NCBI GenBank assembly: GCA_015068985.1
Contig: SVJL01000001.1
Coordinates: 1 to 64,000 of the forward strand
Direction: 5' to 3'
From: Oscillospiraceae bacterium
GTDB taxonomy: Bacteria > Bacillota > Clostridia > UMGS1810
Length of the DNA stretch: 64,000 nucleotides
Shown: positions 25,657 through 34,128 of the stretch, one piece after another
How positions within the stretch are numbered: position 1 is the first letter of the stretch
Layout: the number at the start of each line of letters is the position of its first letter
Position numbers and translations under genes: made by a program
The notes under the pieces: generated by a model
The model's database searches: none
What the model was told of the DNA's origin: nothing
Seen by the model: only the letters and a program-made list of their open reading frames with translations

Positions 25657-27615
25657 ATGATTATTAAGCTATTTAAAAAAGATGAAACAGCACTTTATGC
25701 GGCTGAAGAGCTCAAAAAATATCTCGATATTATCCATCCGGAATTTTGTGAAAAAATTGTCTTTTCACAAGAAAACGATAATTATATAACAAAAGATGAA
25801 ATTAAACTCGGACTTCTTTCTGATTTTTCGCTCGACACATCCGACGTGCATGACGAAATTTGTGATGATGTTGTTTATATTGACGTCAAAAATGGCAGCG
25901 GAATAATTGCCGGAAGCAACATTCGCAGTATTCTTTTGTCTGTATATGCATATCTGAAGGCGGCGGGGTGCGTTTTTCTGCGTCCCGGTGATGATGGAGA
26001 AATAATTCCCGAAAGAGATATGTCGTGTTTTTCGCACCTTTATCGCAAAAAAGCCGATTTTTCGTTTCGCGGAGAATGCATTGAGGGTGCTGTGAGCTTT
26101 GAACATGTGCGTGACACCATAATCTGGTCACCAAAGGTTGGTATGAATTTGTTTATGATACAACAGATTATTCCCTACAACCTTATGAGCCGTTGGTACA
26201 AACACACAAGCAGCACTTTTTTAAAAGATGAAAATGTATCTTTTGAAGAAGTGGGAGAGATGATAGCAAAATTAGAACCCATAATCAAAAAATGCGGACT
26301 TCAGCTTCATGCTCCCGGCCACGGTTATCTTCTGGAACCTTACGGTATTCACTATAAAACAATTAATGATGACTATGAGCTGACGGAAGAAGCACGGCAG
26401 GATATTGCTGTTGTAGGCGGTAAGCGGGAGCTGTTTTTGGGTTCTCCAAACTTTACTCAGCTATGCTATTCTAATCCTAAAATACGCCGCAGGGTTGTTG
26501 ATTGGCTTGTTGGTTATGTTCAAAAAAAGCCTCACATAGATTTTCTTCAGGTTTGGTTGGCAGATAGCTACAACAACCATTGTGAGTGCGAAAATTGTAT
26601 AAAAGAGCGAGTGTCTGACCTGTATGTTAAGCTTTTGAATGAATTAGATGAAGAGCTTACTCGTCTCAATCTTGACACCAAAGTGGTTTTTTTGCTCTAC
26701 ATAGACACTCTCTGGGCACCTTTGTATGAAAAAATCAGGAATCCGTCTCGGTTTTATATGATGGCGGCTATTGGCGGAAGAGATTTTTCAAAGCCGTATA
26801 ACCTGTCTCAATATGAATCGGCCACTCCCACGTATGTGAAAAACAAATATTCGCTGGAACAATCGTTTCCGCTGCGTATGAAATTTATCGAAGATTGGAA
26901 GCCGTTTTTTAATGGTCCAATAATTTTCTTTGAGTATCATATGTATATCCAACAATATAACGATCCGGGCTTTATGTTTCATTCCGGACTGTGGCACGAT
27001 GATATAAAATGTATGGACAATCTTGGCATTTCGGGAATGATAAGTTGTCAGACTCAGCGTTCATTCTTTCCAAATGGCTTGCCTGTAAGCGTTTTTTCTG
27101 CTACAATGTTTGATAAAGAAACTGATTTCAAAAACTTTACAGAGGAATATTTCAAATCCTCATATGGCGAGGATTATGTTCTTGCAAAAGAGTATCTCAC
27201 AAAGATTTCGGAGCTAATAAATCCTGAGTTTTTGCAGGTTAAATTATCAATTACCGATTTGGACACCGATTCCGGCAGAAAAAAGACTCATATCAAACAA
27301 TGGGTAAACAATCCGCAGGCACAAGCAGCATTCAAAGAAGCGATGTCTGTTGCTTCTTCATTCGGACCCGTTGCAAAGGATAGGTGCATTCACCCCAATG
27401 CTACGATTGCAAAATCGTGGAAGCTGCTTTGGTATCACACTGATTTTTGCCATAAATATGCAGAGATTCTTTTGACGCAATCTCTTGGTGATGAAGAAAA
27501 AGCAAAAAAATTGCTTGCACAAATGACAGATGCTTTTTCGGTGCTTGAGCCTGAAATCAGTGCTCAATTTGATTTATTTTTGTTTGACAATTCGGTAAAG
27601 AGAAAACTTTCATAA
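25657..27615 (+). CDS. DUF4838 family protein, probable glycoside-hydrolase-like (tandem copy 1)
   Basis: 652 residues. The N-terminal ~140 residues form an alpha/beta domain like those in GH67 and GH20 enzymes (GSNIRSILLSVYAYLKAAGC, then LRPGDDGEIIP). The central TIM-barrel-like part has LADSYNNHCECENC near 310 and YVKLLNELDEEL, the hallmark of DUF4838. No signal peptide is seen, although many relatives are secreted. The longer frame begins with a TTG at 25633 that overlaps the GGAG ribosome binding site, so the ATG at 25657 is chosen. It is followed after 42 bases by a close paralog. Activity on uronate-containing oligosaccharides is inference from fold and neighbours. Confidence 0.8.
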   Translation: MIIKLFKKDETALYAAEELKKYLDIIHPEFCEKIVFSQENDNYITKDEIKLGLLSDFSLDTSDVHDEICDDVVYIDVKNGSGIIAGSNIRSILLSVYAYLKAAGCVFLRPGDDGEIIPERDMSCFSHLYRKKADFSFRGECIEGAVSFEHVRDTIIWSPKVGMNLFMIQQIIPYNLMSRWYKHTSSTFLKDENVSFEEVGEMIAKLEPIIKKCGLQLHAPGHGYLLEPYGIHYKTINDDYELTEEARQDIAVVGGKRELFLGSPNFTQLCYSNPKIRRRVVDWLVGYVQKKPHIDFLQVWLADSYNNHCECENCIKERVSDLYVKLLNELDEELTRLNLDTKVVFLLYIDTLWAPLYEKIRNPSRFYMMAAIGGRDFSKPYNLSQYESATPTYVKNKYSLEQSFPLRMKFIEDWKPFFNGPIIFFEYHMYIQQYNDPGFMFHSGLWHDDIKCMDNLGISGMISCQTQRSFFPNGLPVSVFSATMFDKETDFKNFTEEYFKSSYGEDYVLAKEYLTKISELINPEFLQVKLSITDLDTDSGRKKTHIKQWVNNPQAQAAFKEAMSVASSFGPVAKDRCIHPNATIAKSWKLLWYHTDFCHKYAEILLTQSLGDEEKAKKLLAQMTDAFSVLEPEISAQFDLFLFDNSVKRKLS

Positions 27616-27657
27616 AAATATGTTATCAACACAGTTGGTTTGATAAGGAGCACAATT

Positions 27658-29619
27658 ATGATAATAAAAACATGGCACAACGACGAAACTGCCCTTTATG
27701 CGGCAGAAGAACTAAAAAAATATTTAGACAAAATGGACCTTGGCTTTTGCGAGGATATTGTTGTCACAAGTAGTGTGGAACCGGCTAAAACAGATGGCGA
27801 AATAAAGCTTGGTTTGCTTTCTGACTTTGGCTACGATAGCTCAGATGTTATTGACCCTGCTTGTGATGATGTTGTCTGCATTGACATTAAAAACGGCAGC
27901 GGCATAATTGCCGGAAGCAACATTCGCAGCATACTTTTGTCTGTATATGCATACCTCAGAGCTGCAGGCTGTGCATTTTTGCGTCCGGGAGACGATGGCG
28001 AAATTGTTCCCCAAACAAAAATGTCTGAGTTTTCCTATGTATATCGCAAAAAGGCAGATTATCCTTTCCGTGGAGAATGTATTGAGGGTGCTGTAGGTTT
28101 TGAGCATATTCGCGACACCATAATCTGGTCACCAAAGGTTGGCATGAATATGTTCATGATGGAACAGATAATACCATATAACTATATGAGCCGTTGGTAT
28201 AAGCACGACACCAACACGGTTTTGGAAGATGAAAATGTATCGTTTGAACAGGTAGGGGAGAAGGTAAAAGAAATTGAACTACTAATCAAAAAATGCGGCC
28301 TCCAGCTTCACGCTCTCGGTCACGGCTATCTTCTTGAACCATACGGTATTCATTACAAAACCATTAACGACACCTACGAACTCACTGAAGAAGCCAGACA
28401 GGATATTGCCATCATAAACGGCAAACGTGAGCTGTATCTTGGTTCACCAAACTTTACCCATCTTTGCTATTCCAACAAAAGAATACGTAAAAAACTTGTT
28501 GATTGGCTTGTTGGATATATGAGAGAAAAGCCGTATATAGATTTTCTTCATATCTGGCTTGCCGACTGCACAAACAATCAGTGCGAATGTGAAAATTGTA
28601 TTAATGAACGCGTGTCTGACCTTTATGTTAAGCTTCTTAATGAAGTTGACGAAGAATTCACACGCCTTGGCATCGACACAAAAATTGTTTTTATTCTCTA
28701 TGTCGACACCCTCTGGGCACCCATTTATGAAAAAATTAAAAATCCTGAACGTTTTTATATGATGACGGCAATTGGCGGAAGAGATTTTTCTAAGCCATAT
28801 GACCACACACCTTATGTGGGAGAAACACCGCCGTATGTCAAAAACAAATATAGCGTAGAACAGTCGTTTCCGCTTCGTATGAGATTTATTGACGACTGGA
28901 AGCGTGCTTTCGACGGACGTATGCTCGTGTTTGAATATCATATGTATGTTCAGCAATATAATGACCCCGGATTTATGCGATTATCTAAGCTTTGGCTCGA
29001 TGATGTAAAGAGTCTTGAAAGCTTTAATATTCACGGTATGATGAGCGACCAGACTCAACGCTCTTTCTTCCCCAATGGCTTGCCAATGAGCATATATGCC
29101 GCATCAATGTTTGACAAAACAGTTGAGTTTGATTCATTCACTACAGAATATTTTAAAGCTTCTTATGGCTCAGACTACGCTCTTGCCTATGACTATTTAA
29201 GCAAAATATCAGAACTTATGAGCCCTGAATTATTGCAGACCAAAATGAACATTGTCGACCTTGATGGTGACCTCGGAAGCAAAAAGAAAATTGCTGTTAA
29301 AAACTGGGTAGATAACCCTGAGGCTCAGGAGGGCTTCCGCGAAGTTATGAGCTTGTGCTCAGATTTTAGAAAGGTTGCACAATCACATCTTTCCGATGAT
29401 AATCTAACAGTTGCCAAATCGTGGAAGCTTCTTTGGTATCATACAGATTTTTGCTCGAGGTATGCAAACATTTTGCTTGCACATTCCCTTGGCGATACCG
29501 ATAAAGCGCAAAATCTACTTAATGAGCTTGTTGATGCATTCTCAAAAATCGAACTCGAAATAAGCACCGAGTTTGATCTGTTTTTGTTTAATAACTCTGT
29601 AAAGAGAAAATTTAATTAA
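27658..29619 (+). CDS. DUF4838 family protein (tandem copy 2)
   Basis: 653 residues, a close paralog of the preceding gene along its whole length. Examples are ETALYAAEELKKYLD at the N-terminus, RDTIIWSPKVGMN, LADCTNNQCECENC, SFFPNGLP and the common SVKRK-ending C-terminus. Clear substitutions cluster after residue ~385 and in the C-terminal helices. AAGGAG lies eight bases before the ATG at 27658. No signal peptide. The tandem pair looks like a gene duplication with partial divergence, perhaps to recognise two linkages of one glycan. Confidence 0.8.
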   Translation: MIIKTWHNDETALYAAEELKKYLDKMDLGFCEDIVVTSSVEPAKTDGEIKLGLLSDFGYDSSDVIDPACDDVVCIDIKNGSGIIAGSNIRSILLSVYAYLRAAGCAFLRPGDDGEIVPQTKMSEFSYVYRKKADYPFRGECIEGAVGFEHIRDTIIWSPKVGMNMFMMEQIIPYNYMSRWYKHDTNTVLEDENVSFEQVGEKVKEIELLIKKCGLQLHALGHGYLLEPYGIHYKTINDTYELTEEARQDIAIINGKRELYLGSPNFTHLCYSNKRIRKKLVDWLVGYMREKPYIDFLHIWLADCTNNQCECENCINERVSDLYVKLLNEVDEEFTRLGIDTKIVFILYVDTLWAPIYEKIKNPERFYMMTAIGGRDFSKPYDHTPYVGETPPYVKNKYSVEQSFPLRMRFIDDWKRAFDGRMLVFEYHMYVQQYNDPGFMRLSKLWLDDVKSLESFNIHGMMSDQTQRSFFPNGLPMSIYAASMFDKTVEFDSFTTEYFKASYGSDYALAYDYLSKISELMSPELLQTKMNIVDLDGDLGSKKKIAVKNWVDNPEAQEGFREVMSLCSDFRKVAQSHLSDDNLTVAKSWKLLWYHTDFCSRYANILLAHSLGDTDKAQNLLNELVDAFSKIELEISTEFDLFLFNNSVKRKFN

Positions 29620-29631
29620 ATTATTGTTTAG

Positions 29632-29823
29632 CAAAGCCTTCCCCTTAGAGGGGAAGGGGGACAGCGTTAGCGGTGGATGAGGTGTAGCGTAGGGTGCAGC
29701 GTTTACGATGCACCGCTTTCGGAACGTCGGAAACCGCCGTTCCCTACAATCAATGAATTTAATTTGTGCGTTGTAGAGACCTGCCTCTGTAGGGTCCGTC
29801 GAGGACTCCGGACCCTACAACGC
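29632..29823. repeat. Composite of three intergenic palindromic elements
   Basis: The 294-base gap between the DUF4838 and PHP genes holds no gene but three hairpin modules: (a) CCTTCCCCT/AGGGGAAGG at 29637-29657; (b) 29689-29747, framed by GTAGGG and CCCTAC, with inner stems GGTGCA/TGCACC and GGAACG/CGTTCC; (c) 29768-29823, framed by GCGTTGTAG and CTACAACGC with an inner GTAGGGTCC/GGACCCTAC stem. Relatives of (b) and (c) occur at 35314, 37111 and, degenerate, 49056. They are richer in GC than the surroundings and look like small mobile or REP-like elements. Confidence 0.65.
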
Positions 29824-29913
29824 GTAAATTAAACTGTAGCGTTCCTATTTACTATTCTCTAATCTCTAATCGCTACGTGGGTAAACAATAATTTACAGGA
29901 AAAGGAGCCAAAA

Positions 29914-30615
29914 ATGAACTACAAATACGAACTTCATCTACACACATCAGAATCAAGCAAATGCGGCAGAGTAGCTGCAGCAGATATGGTTAAAGTATAT
30001 AAAGACCTCGGCTACACCGGCATATTTGTTACCGACCATTTCCTCAACGGCAACACCACTGTTCCAAAAGATTTGCCATGGAAAGATAGGGTTGATGCCT
30101 TTTTTGCAGGGTATGACAATGCACTCGCAGAGGGCAAAAAAATTGGCATTGACGTATTTTATGGTTGGGAATATTGCTTTGGTGGCACCGATTTTCTCAC
30201 CTACGGACTTAGCAAACAGTGGCTTTATGATCATCCGGAATGTGTGGAAATTTCACCCAAAGAATATTGCAAGCTTGTTCACGAAAGCGGTGGCTTTATT
30301 GTGCACGCTCATCCTTTTCGTGAAAGTGCCAACGCATATTCTATCGATATGATAAGACTTATGCCCCGTGATGTTGATGCTGTTGAAAGCTTTAACTCAA
30401 ATATGAGTGACTTCCAAAATGATTTTGCATCATACTATGCTAAAGCCTACGGTTTAAAAGAGCTTTGCGGCAGTGACAATCACCGTGGTGCATCTGCAAA
30501 AAGATTTGCGAGTGTGTGCTTTAACCACCGTCTCGCCGATGAAAAAGATTTTATAGAATGTGTAAAAAATGGCGAATACACCTGTTCGCACACTGAGCCA
30601 TTGGAGGAAAAATGA
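29914..30615 (+). CDS. PHP-domain phosphoesterase
   Basis: 233 residues with the PHP metal-site signatures: HLHTSESSKCG at residues ~8-18, FVTDH near 40, HAHPF near 133 and a late GSDNHRG. PHP proteins hydrolyse phosphomonoesters or phosphodiesters using two or three metals. The long size of the barrel and a short C-terminus match uncharacterised stand-alone PHP proteins rather than histidinol phosphatase. AAAGGAG precedes the ATG. Its stop overlaps the ATG of the isomerase gene by 4 bases, so both are probably made together. Substrate unknown. Confidence 0.82.
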   Translation: MNYKYELHLHTSESSKCGRVAAADMVKVYKDLGYTGIFVTDHFLNGNTTVPKDLPWKDRVDAFFAGYDNALAEGKKIGIDVFYGWEYCFGGTDFLTYGLSKQWLYDHPECVEISPKEYCKLVHESGGFIVHAHPFRESANAYSIDMIRLMPRDVDAVESFNSNMSDFQNDFASYYAKAYGLKELCGSDNHRGASAKRFASVCFNHRLADEKDFIECVKNGEYTCSHTEPLEEK

Positions 30616-31418
30616 TGCGAAAAGAATATGGACTTTCCATAAAAAATGCAAATGAAGAAGTGTTCAAAACAGGACTTTTTAGTTGTGTTGAATATTGCAG
30701 AGCAGATTTCAGAATACCAAACTCATTTGAACTCACTCAGGAAGATGTGCCAAAGCTCATTGAGTATTCCAAAAAGTATAACGTTGCAATACGCTCATAT
30801 CACATTCCTTTCAATGATGAGCCTCCGGTTCCGTTTATTCCGGCTTCCCTTGATGAAGCAGAAAGAAACAAAACTCTCGAAAACACCAAAAAGCTCATTA
30901 CCATGCTTTCGGAATGTGGCATAGAGATTGTTGTTATTCACGGCAGCCTTCGTGTGCTTCCTGAGGAGAGACAGCAAAGACTCGACAATTTTGTTGACTA
31001 TGTTCAAAAGCTGTGCGATTTTTGCAAACCTCTTGGCATCAGCGTTGCGGTGGAAACCTTAAAGCCTCGTTGCATAGGCAATGGTCTTAGCGAACACCTC
31101 TACATTATGAAAAACGTTAATCGAGATAACGTTGGCATATGCTTTGATTCAAACCATCTTCTCGAAGAGGATAATATTGATTTTATCGAAGGAGCAGGGG
31201 AGTATATTATCACCACCCACCTTTCCGATTTTGACGGCATAGATGAAAAGCATTGGTATCCCGGCAGAGGAATAAATGATTGGAAAAAAATTGTTTCCGC
31301 TCTTGATTCAAAAGGATACAAAGGCCCCTATGTTTTTGAAGTATCATTCCCCGATAAAGTTCCAACTCAAAAAGAGTGTGAAAAGCTAATAAATGAATGG
31401 GAAAAAATGTTTTTTTGA
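30612..31418 (+). CDS. Sugar phosphate isomerase/epimerase (xylose-isomerase-like TIM barrel)
   Basis: 268 residues. Family-type metal ligand positions are visible in VIHGSLRVLP, VAVETLKPRC (Glu), VGICFDSNHLL (Asp/His), THLSDFDG and the C-terminal YVFEVSFP (Glu). This is the AP-endonuclease-2/xylose-isomerase-like fold, used to interconvert keto and aldo sugars or epimerise uronate breakdown products. Two overlapping ATGs occur at 30612 and 30615 behind a GGAGG; either is possible. It overlaps the PHP gene by 4 bases and ends at a strong terminator. Confidence 0.8.
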   Translation: MMRKEYGLSIKNANEEVFKTGLFSCVEYCRADFRIPNSFELTQEDVPKLIEYSKKYNVAIRSYHIPFNDEPPVPFIPASLDEAERNKTLENTKKLITMLSECGIEIVVIHGSLRVLPEERQQRLDNFVDYVQKLCDFCKPLGISVAVETLKPRCIGNGLSEHLYIMKNVNRDNVGICFDSNHLLEEDNIDFIEGAGEYIITTHLSDFDGIDEKHWYPGRGINDWKKIVSALDSKGYKGPYVFEVSFPDKVPTQKECEKLINEWEKMFF

Positions 31419-31431
31419 ATTTAAAAATTAT

Positions 31432-31482
31432 AAACAACCGGCTGACAAAAAGAAGAATTTTTTGTTCGCTGGTTGTTTTTTT
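31432..31482 (+). terminator. Intrinsic terminator after the PHP/isomerase pair
   Basis: A long imperfect stem starts with AAACAACCGGC (31432-31442) and its near-complement GCTGGTTGTTT (31468-31478), with further A/T pairing inside. It runs directly into a T-run. Clear rho-independent terminator. Confidence 0.75.
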
Positions 31483-31524
31483 GCCAAAAAACAAGAATTT
31501 TTGGTGCAAAATTTGATTTTGTTG

Positions 31525-31554
31525 TTGACTATTATCTTTACCTACAAATATAAT
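31525..31554 (+). promoter_or_regulatory. Promoter for the esterase-GH4-GH88 operon
   Basis: TTGACT (31525-31530) and TATAAT (31549-31554) are 18 bases apart and 31 bases before the ATG at 31586. Near-consensus boxes right after a terminator mark the start of a new transcription unit. Confidence 0.7.
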
Positions 31555-31585
31555 TAAAATATATACAAATTGGGGTGATTATGTT

Positions 31586-32683
31586 ATGAGAAAAGTGGAA
31601 TTTTTAGGTAAAATGCCTGACCCGTTTCTTAAAGAAGACGGCACAAGAATGACTAAAGAAGAATGGCTTGAAAGGAAGGATGAAATACGCCAAAAAATTG
31701 TAGATTTTGAATATGGCGGTATGCCTCCCAGACCTGAATTTGTTGAATTTGAAGAAATGAACAACGAACCCGTTCCAGGACGTTGTGCTCAGTGGTATAA
31801 GATAAAGGCAGGAAAGCCCGATAAATACGTTACCTTTAATTTGCAAATCATAACAAACGATAAAGGCAAAGACAAATACTCGGTGCTTCTCACAGGCGAT
31901 GACTGCTTTGAAAATTTAGAAAGTGACACTGTTAAAGAAGCTTACGACAGAGGCTATGTTACCGCTCGCTTCAACAGACTCGACCTTGCCTACGACACAA
32001 AAGAGCGTAGAGGTCCTCTTTATGAGGTGTATCCCGAATGTCCTGATTTTACAGCAATTTCTGCTTGGGCTTGGGGCTACAGTGTTTGTATGGATGTGTT
32101 TGAAAAATTGGATTATGTGGACGAAACAGAGGTTGGCATAACCGGTCACTCCCGAGGCGGCAAAACAGTTTTGCTTGCCGGAGCAGTTGATGAAAGAATA
32201 AAATATGTGTGCCCCAACAACAGCGGTTGTCACGGTGCAGTTTCACATCGCTGTTATGTTGTCGGTCTTGGTTGGCATGGCGACACAGAACGCATTGGCA
32301 CAATGGTCGAAATGTTTCCGTCATGGATGGGGCCAAAGCTTTGGGATTATGTTGGCAAAGAAAACGAACTTCCTTACGATATGCACTATTTTGGTGCACT
32401 CATTGCTCCTCGTTACTATCTCCAGTGTGAGGGTATGCAGGATTATTGGATAAACCCAATTGGTGCGTGGCAGAATTTTGCTGCGGTAAAGGAGTGCTAC
32501 AAATATCTCGGATGCGAAGATAATGCCGGTGCATGGTTCAGACCCGGTTTCCACCGTCATAAGCTTCCGGATTTCACCCAATTCCTTGACTTTATGGACA
32601 GAGCCAGAGCCGGAGAAGATTTGGCAGAACACCTCAAGGTTAATCCTTATCCCGAAATAGAAAAGAATTTTGATTGGGAATGA
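31586..32683 (+). CDS. Alpha/beta-hydrolase esterase, CE15-like
   Basis: 365 residues. The nucleophile elbow GHSRGGK (Ser ~188) followed by LLAGAVDERIKYVCPNNSG resembles the CE15 glucuronoyl esterases, which have G-x-S-R-x-G-K followed by AGAFDERI. A late RPGFHRHKLPDF supplies the catalytic His (~327). No signal peptide is present, whereas most CE15 enzymes are secreted, so it would act on imported oligosaccharides. A related acetylxylan-esterase-type role is possible. GGGGTG lies eight bases before the ATG. First gene of a three-gene operon with GH4 and GH88. Confidence 0.72.
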   Translation: MRKVEFLGKMPDPFLKEDGTRMTKEEWLERKDEIRQKIVDFEYGGMPPRPEFVEFEEMNNEPVPGRCAQWYKIKAGKPDKYVTFNLQIITNDKGKDKYSVLLTGDDCFENLESDTVKEAYDRGYVTARFNRLDLAYDTKERRGPLYEVYPECPDFTAISAWAWGYSVCMDVFEKLDYVDETEVGITGHSRGGKTVLLAGAVDERIKYVCPNNSGCHGAVSHRCYVVGLGWHGDTERIGTMVEMFPSWMGPKLWDYVGKENELPYDMHYFGALIAPRYYLQCEGMQDYWINPIGAWQNFAAVKECYKYLGCEDNAGAWFRPGFHRHKLPDFTQFLDFMDRARAGEDLAEHLKVNPYPEIEKNFDWE

Positions 32684-32730
32684 GCTGAGAATAAGTATTA
32701 ACATTGGACATAAAAAATGGAGGCAAATAA

Positions 32731-34113
32731 ATGAACTACATAGACAACAGAGTTGAAAATTTAAAATTCGCCTACATAGGTGGCGGCTCACGTAACTGGG
32801 CGTGGGGTCTTATGAGTGACTTGGCAGTTGCCAAAGACATATGCGGCACCATATATCTTTATGACATCGATTTTGAAGCAGCAAAGCATAACGAACAGAT
32901 TGGCAACGGAATTGAAGAAAGCGATTGGAAATATGTTGCCGTTAAAACAATTGATGAAGCTCTTGACGGTGCCGATTTTGTTATAATCTCAATTCTTCCC
33001 GGCACATTCGACGATATGGAGTCTGATGTGCACCTGCCAGAACAATACGGAATTTATCAGTCGGTTGGTGATACAACCGGACCGGGCGGTGTTGTCAGAG
33101 CACTTCGCACACTTCCTATGTTTGAGACAATTGCAAAAGAAATCGAAAAGCATTGCCCTGATTCATGGGTTATTAACTACACAAACCCCATGACGGTTTG
33201 CACCGATGTGCTTTACAGAACATTCCCCAAAATCAAAGCGTTCGGATGTTGTCACGAAGTATTTGGCACCCAGACACTTCTTGCAAAAATGCTTGACGAA
33301 AAACTCGGCATAAAAGGTGTTAAAAGAGAAGAAATCCGTTCTGATGTTATTGGCGTTAACCACTTCACATGGCTCACATCTGCCCAATACAACAATATGG
33401 ATCTTTTCCCCATATATCGTGAATTTGCCGAGGAGCACAGAGAAAACGGCTATGATTATATGCTCGACATTGAGCATATCAACAATGCGTGGCGTCACTT
33501 AGAAAAAGTAAAGTTTGATTTGTTCCTACGCTATGGCTACATTGCCGCAGCAGGCGACCGTCATTTGGCAGAGTTCTGCCCCGGAAGCTGGTATCTCGAC
33601 AATCCCGATCAGGTTTGGGATTGGGGCTTTGGTCTCACTCCGGTTTCGTGGAGAAAAGATGACCTTAAATCTCGTCTGGAAAGAGCAGAAAGATTAATCA
33701 GCGGCGAAGAAAAATTTAAAATCTCACCAACAGGTGAAGAGGGTGTTAACCAGATTCGTGCTCTTCTTGGGCTGAAAGACCTTGTAACAAATGTAAACAT
33801 TCCAAATGTGGGTCAGGTGCCCAACTTACCCCTTGGGGCCGTTGTCGAAACAAATGCCACATTCAGAGCAAATTCATTAAAGCCTGTGTTCGCCGATGGT
33901 GTTCCAAAAGAAATATATCCTCTTATCAGCCGCATAAGCGGAGGTCAACAGCTTCTTGTTGATGCAATTGTTGAACGAGACATTGATAAGGCATTTCTTG
34001 TTTTTGCCAACGATCCTCTCACACGTTTGCCTCTTAACAAAGCCAGAGAACTGTTTGACAGAATGATTGCAAACACTTCAAAATATCTTGGAATGTACAA
34101 TATAAAAAAATAA
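32731..34113 (+). CDS. Glycoside hydrolase family 4 (NAD- and metal-dependent)
   Basis: 460 residues. The N-terminal Rossmann motif YIGGGSRNW binds NAD. VGDTTGPGG, INYTNPMTV, GCCHEVFG (metal-ligand Cys) and GVNHFTWL (metal-ligand His) are the GH4 landmarks. GH4 enzymes use oxidation/elimination chemistry and include alpha-glucosidases, alpha-galactosidases, 6-phospho-glycosidases, alpha-galacturonidases and alpha-glucuronidases. In this uronate locus, the last two are most likely, but the subtype is inference. GGAGG precedes the ATG. It sits 47 bases after the esterase and 15 before GH88. Confidence 0.88.
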   Translation: MNYIDNRVENLKFAYIGGGSRNWAWGLMSDLAVAKDICGTIYLYDIDFEAAKHNEQIGNGIEESDWKYVAVKTIDEALDGADFVIISILPGTFDDMESDVHLPEQYGIYQSVGDTTGPGGVVRALRTLPMFETIAKEIEKHCPDSWVINYTNPMTVCTDVLYRTFPKIKAFGCCHEVFGTQTLLAKMLDEKLGIKGVKREEIRSDVIGVNHFTWLTSAQYNNMDLFPIYREFAEEHRENGYDYMLDIEHINNAWRHLEKVKFDLFLRYGYIAAAGDRHLAEFCPGSWYLDNPDQVWDWGFGLTPVSWRKDDLKSRLERAERLISGEEKFKISPTGEEGVNQIRALLGLKDLVTNVNIPNVGQVPNLPLGAVVETNATFRANSLKPVFADGVPKEIYPLISRISGGQQLLVDAIVERDIDKAFLVFANDPLTRLPLNKARELFDRMIANTSKYLGMYNIKK

Positions 34114-34128
34114 TAATGGGGGTTGTTT

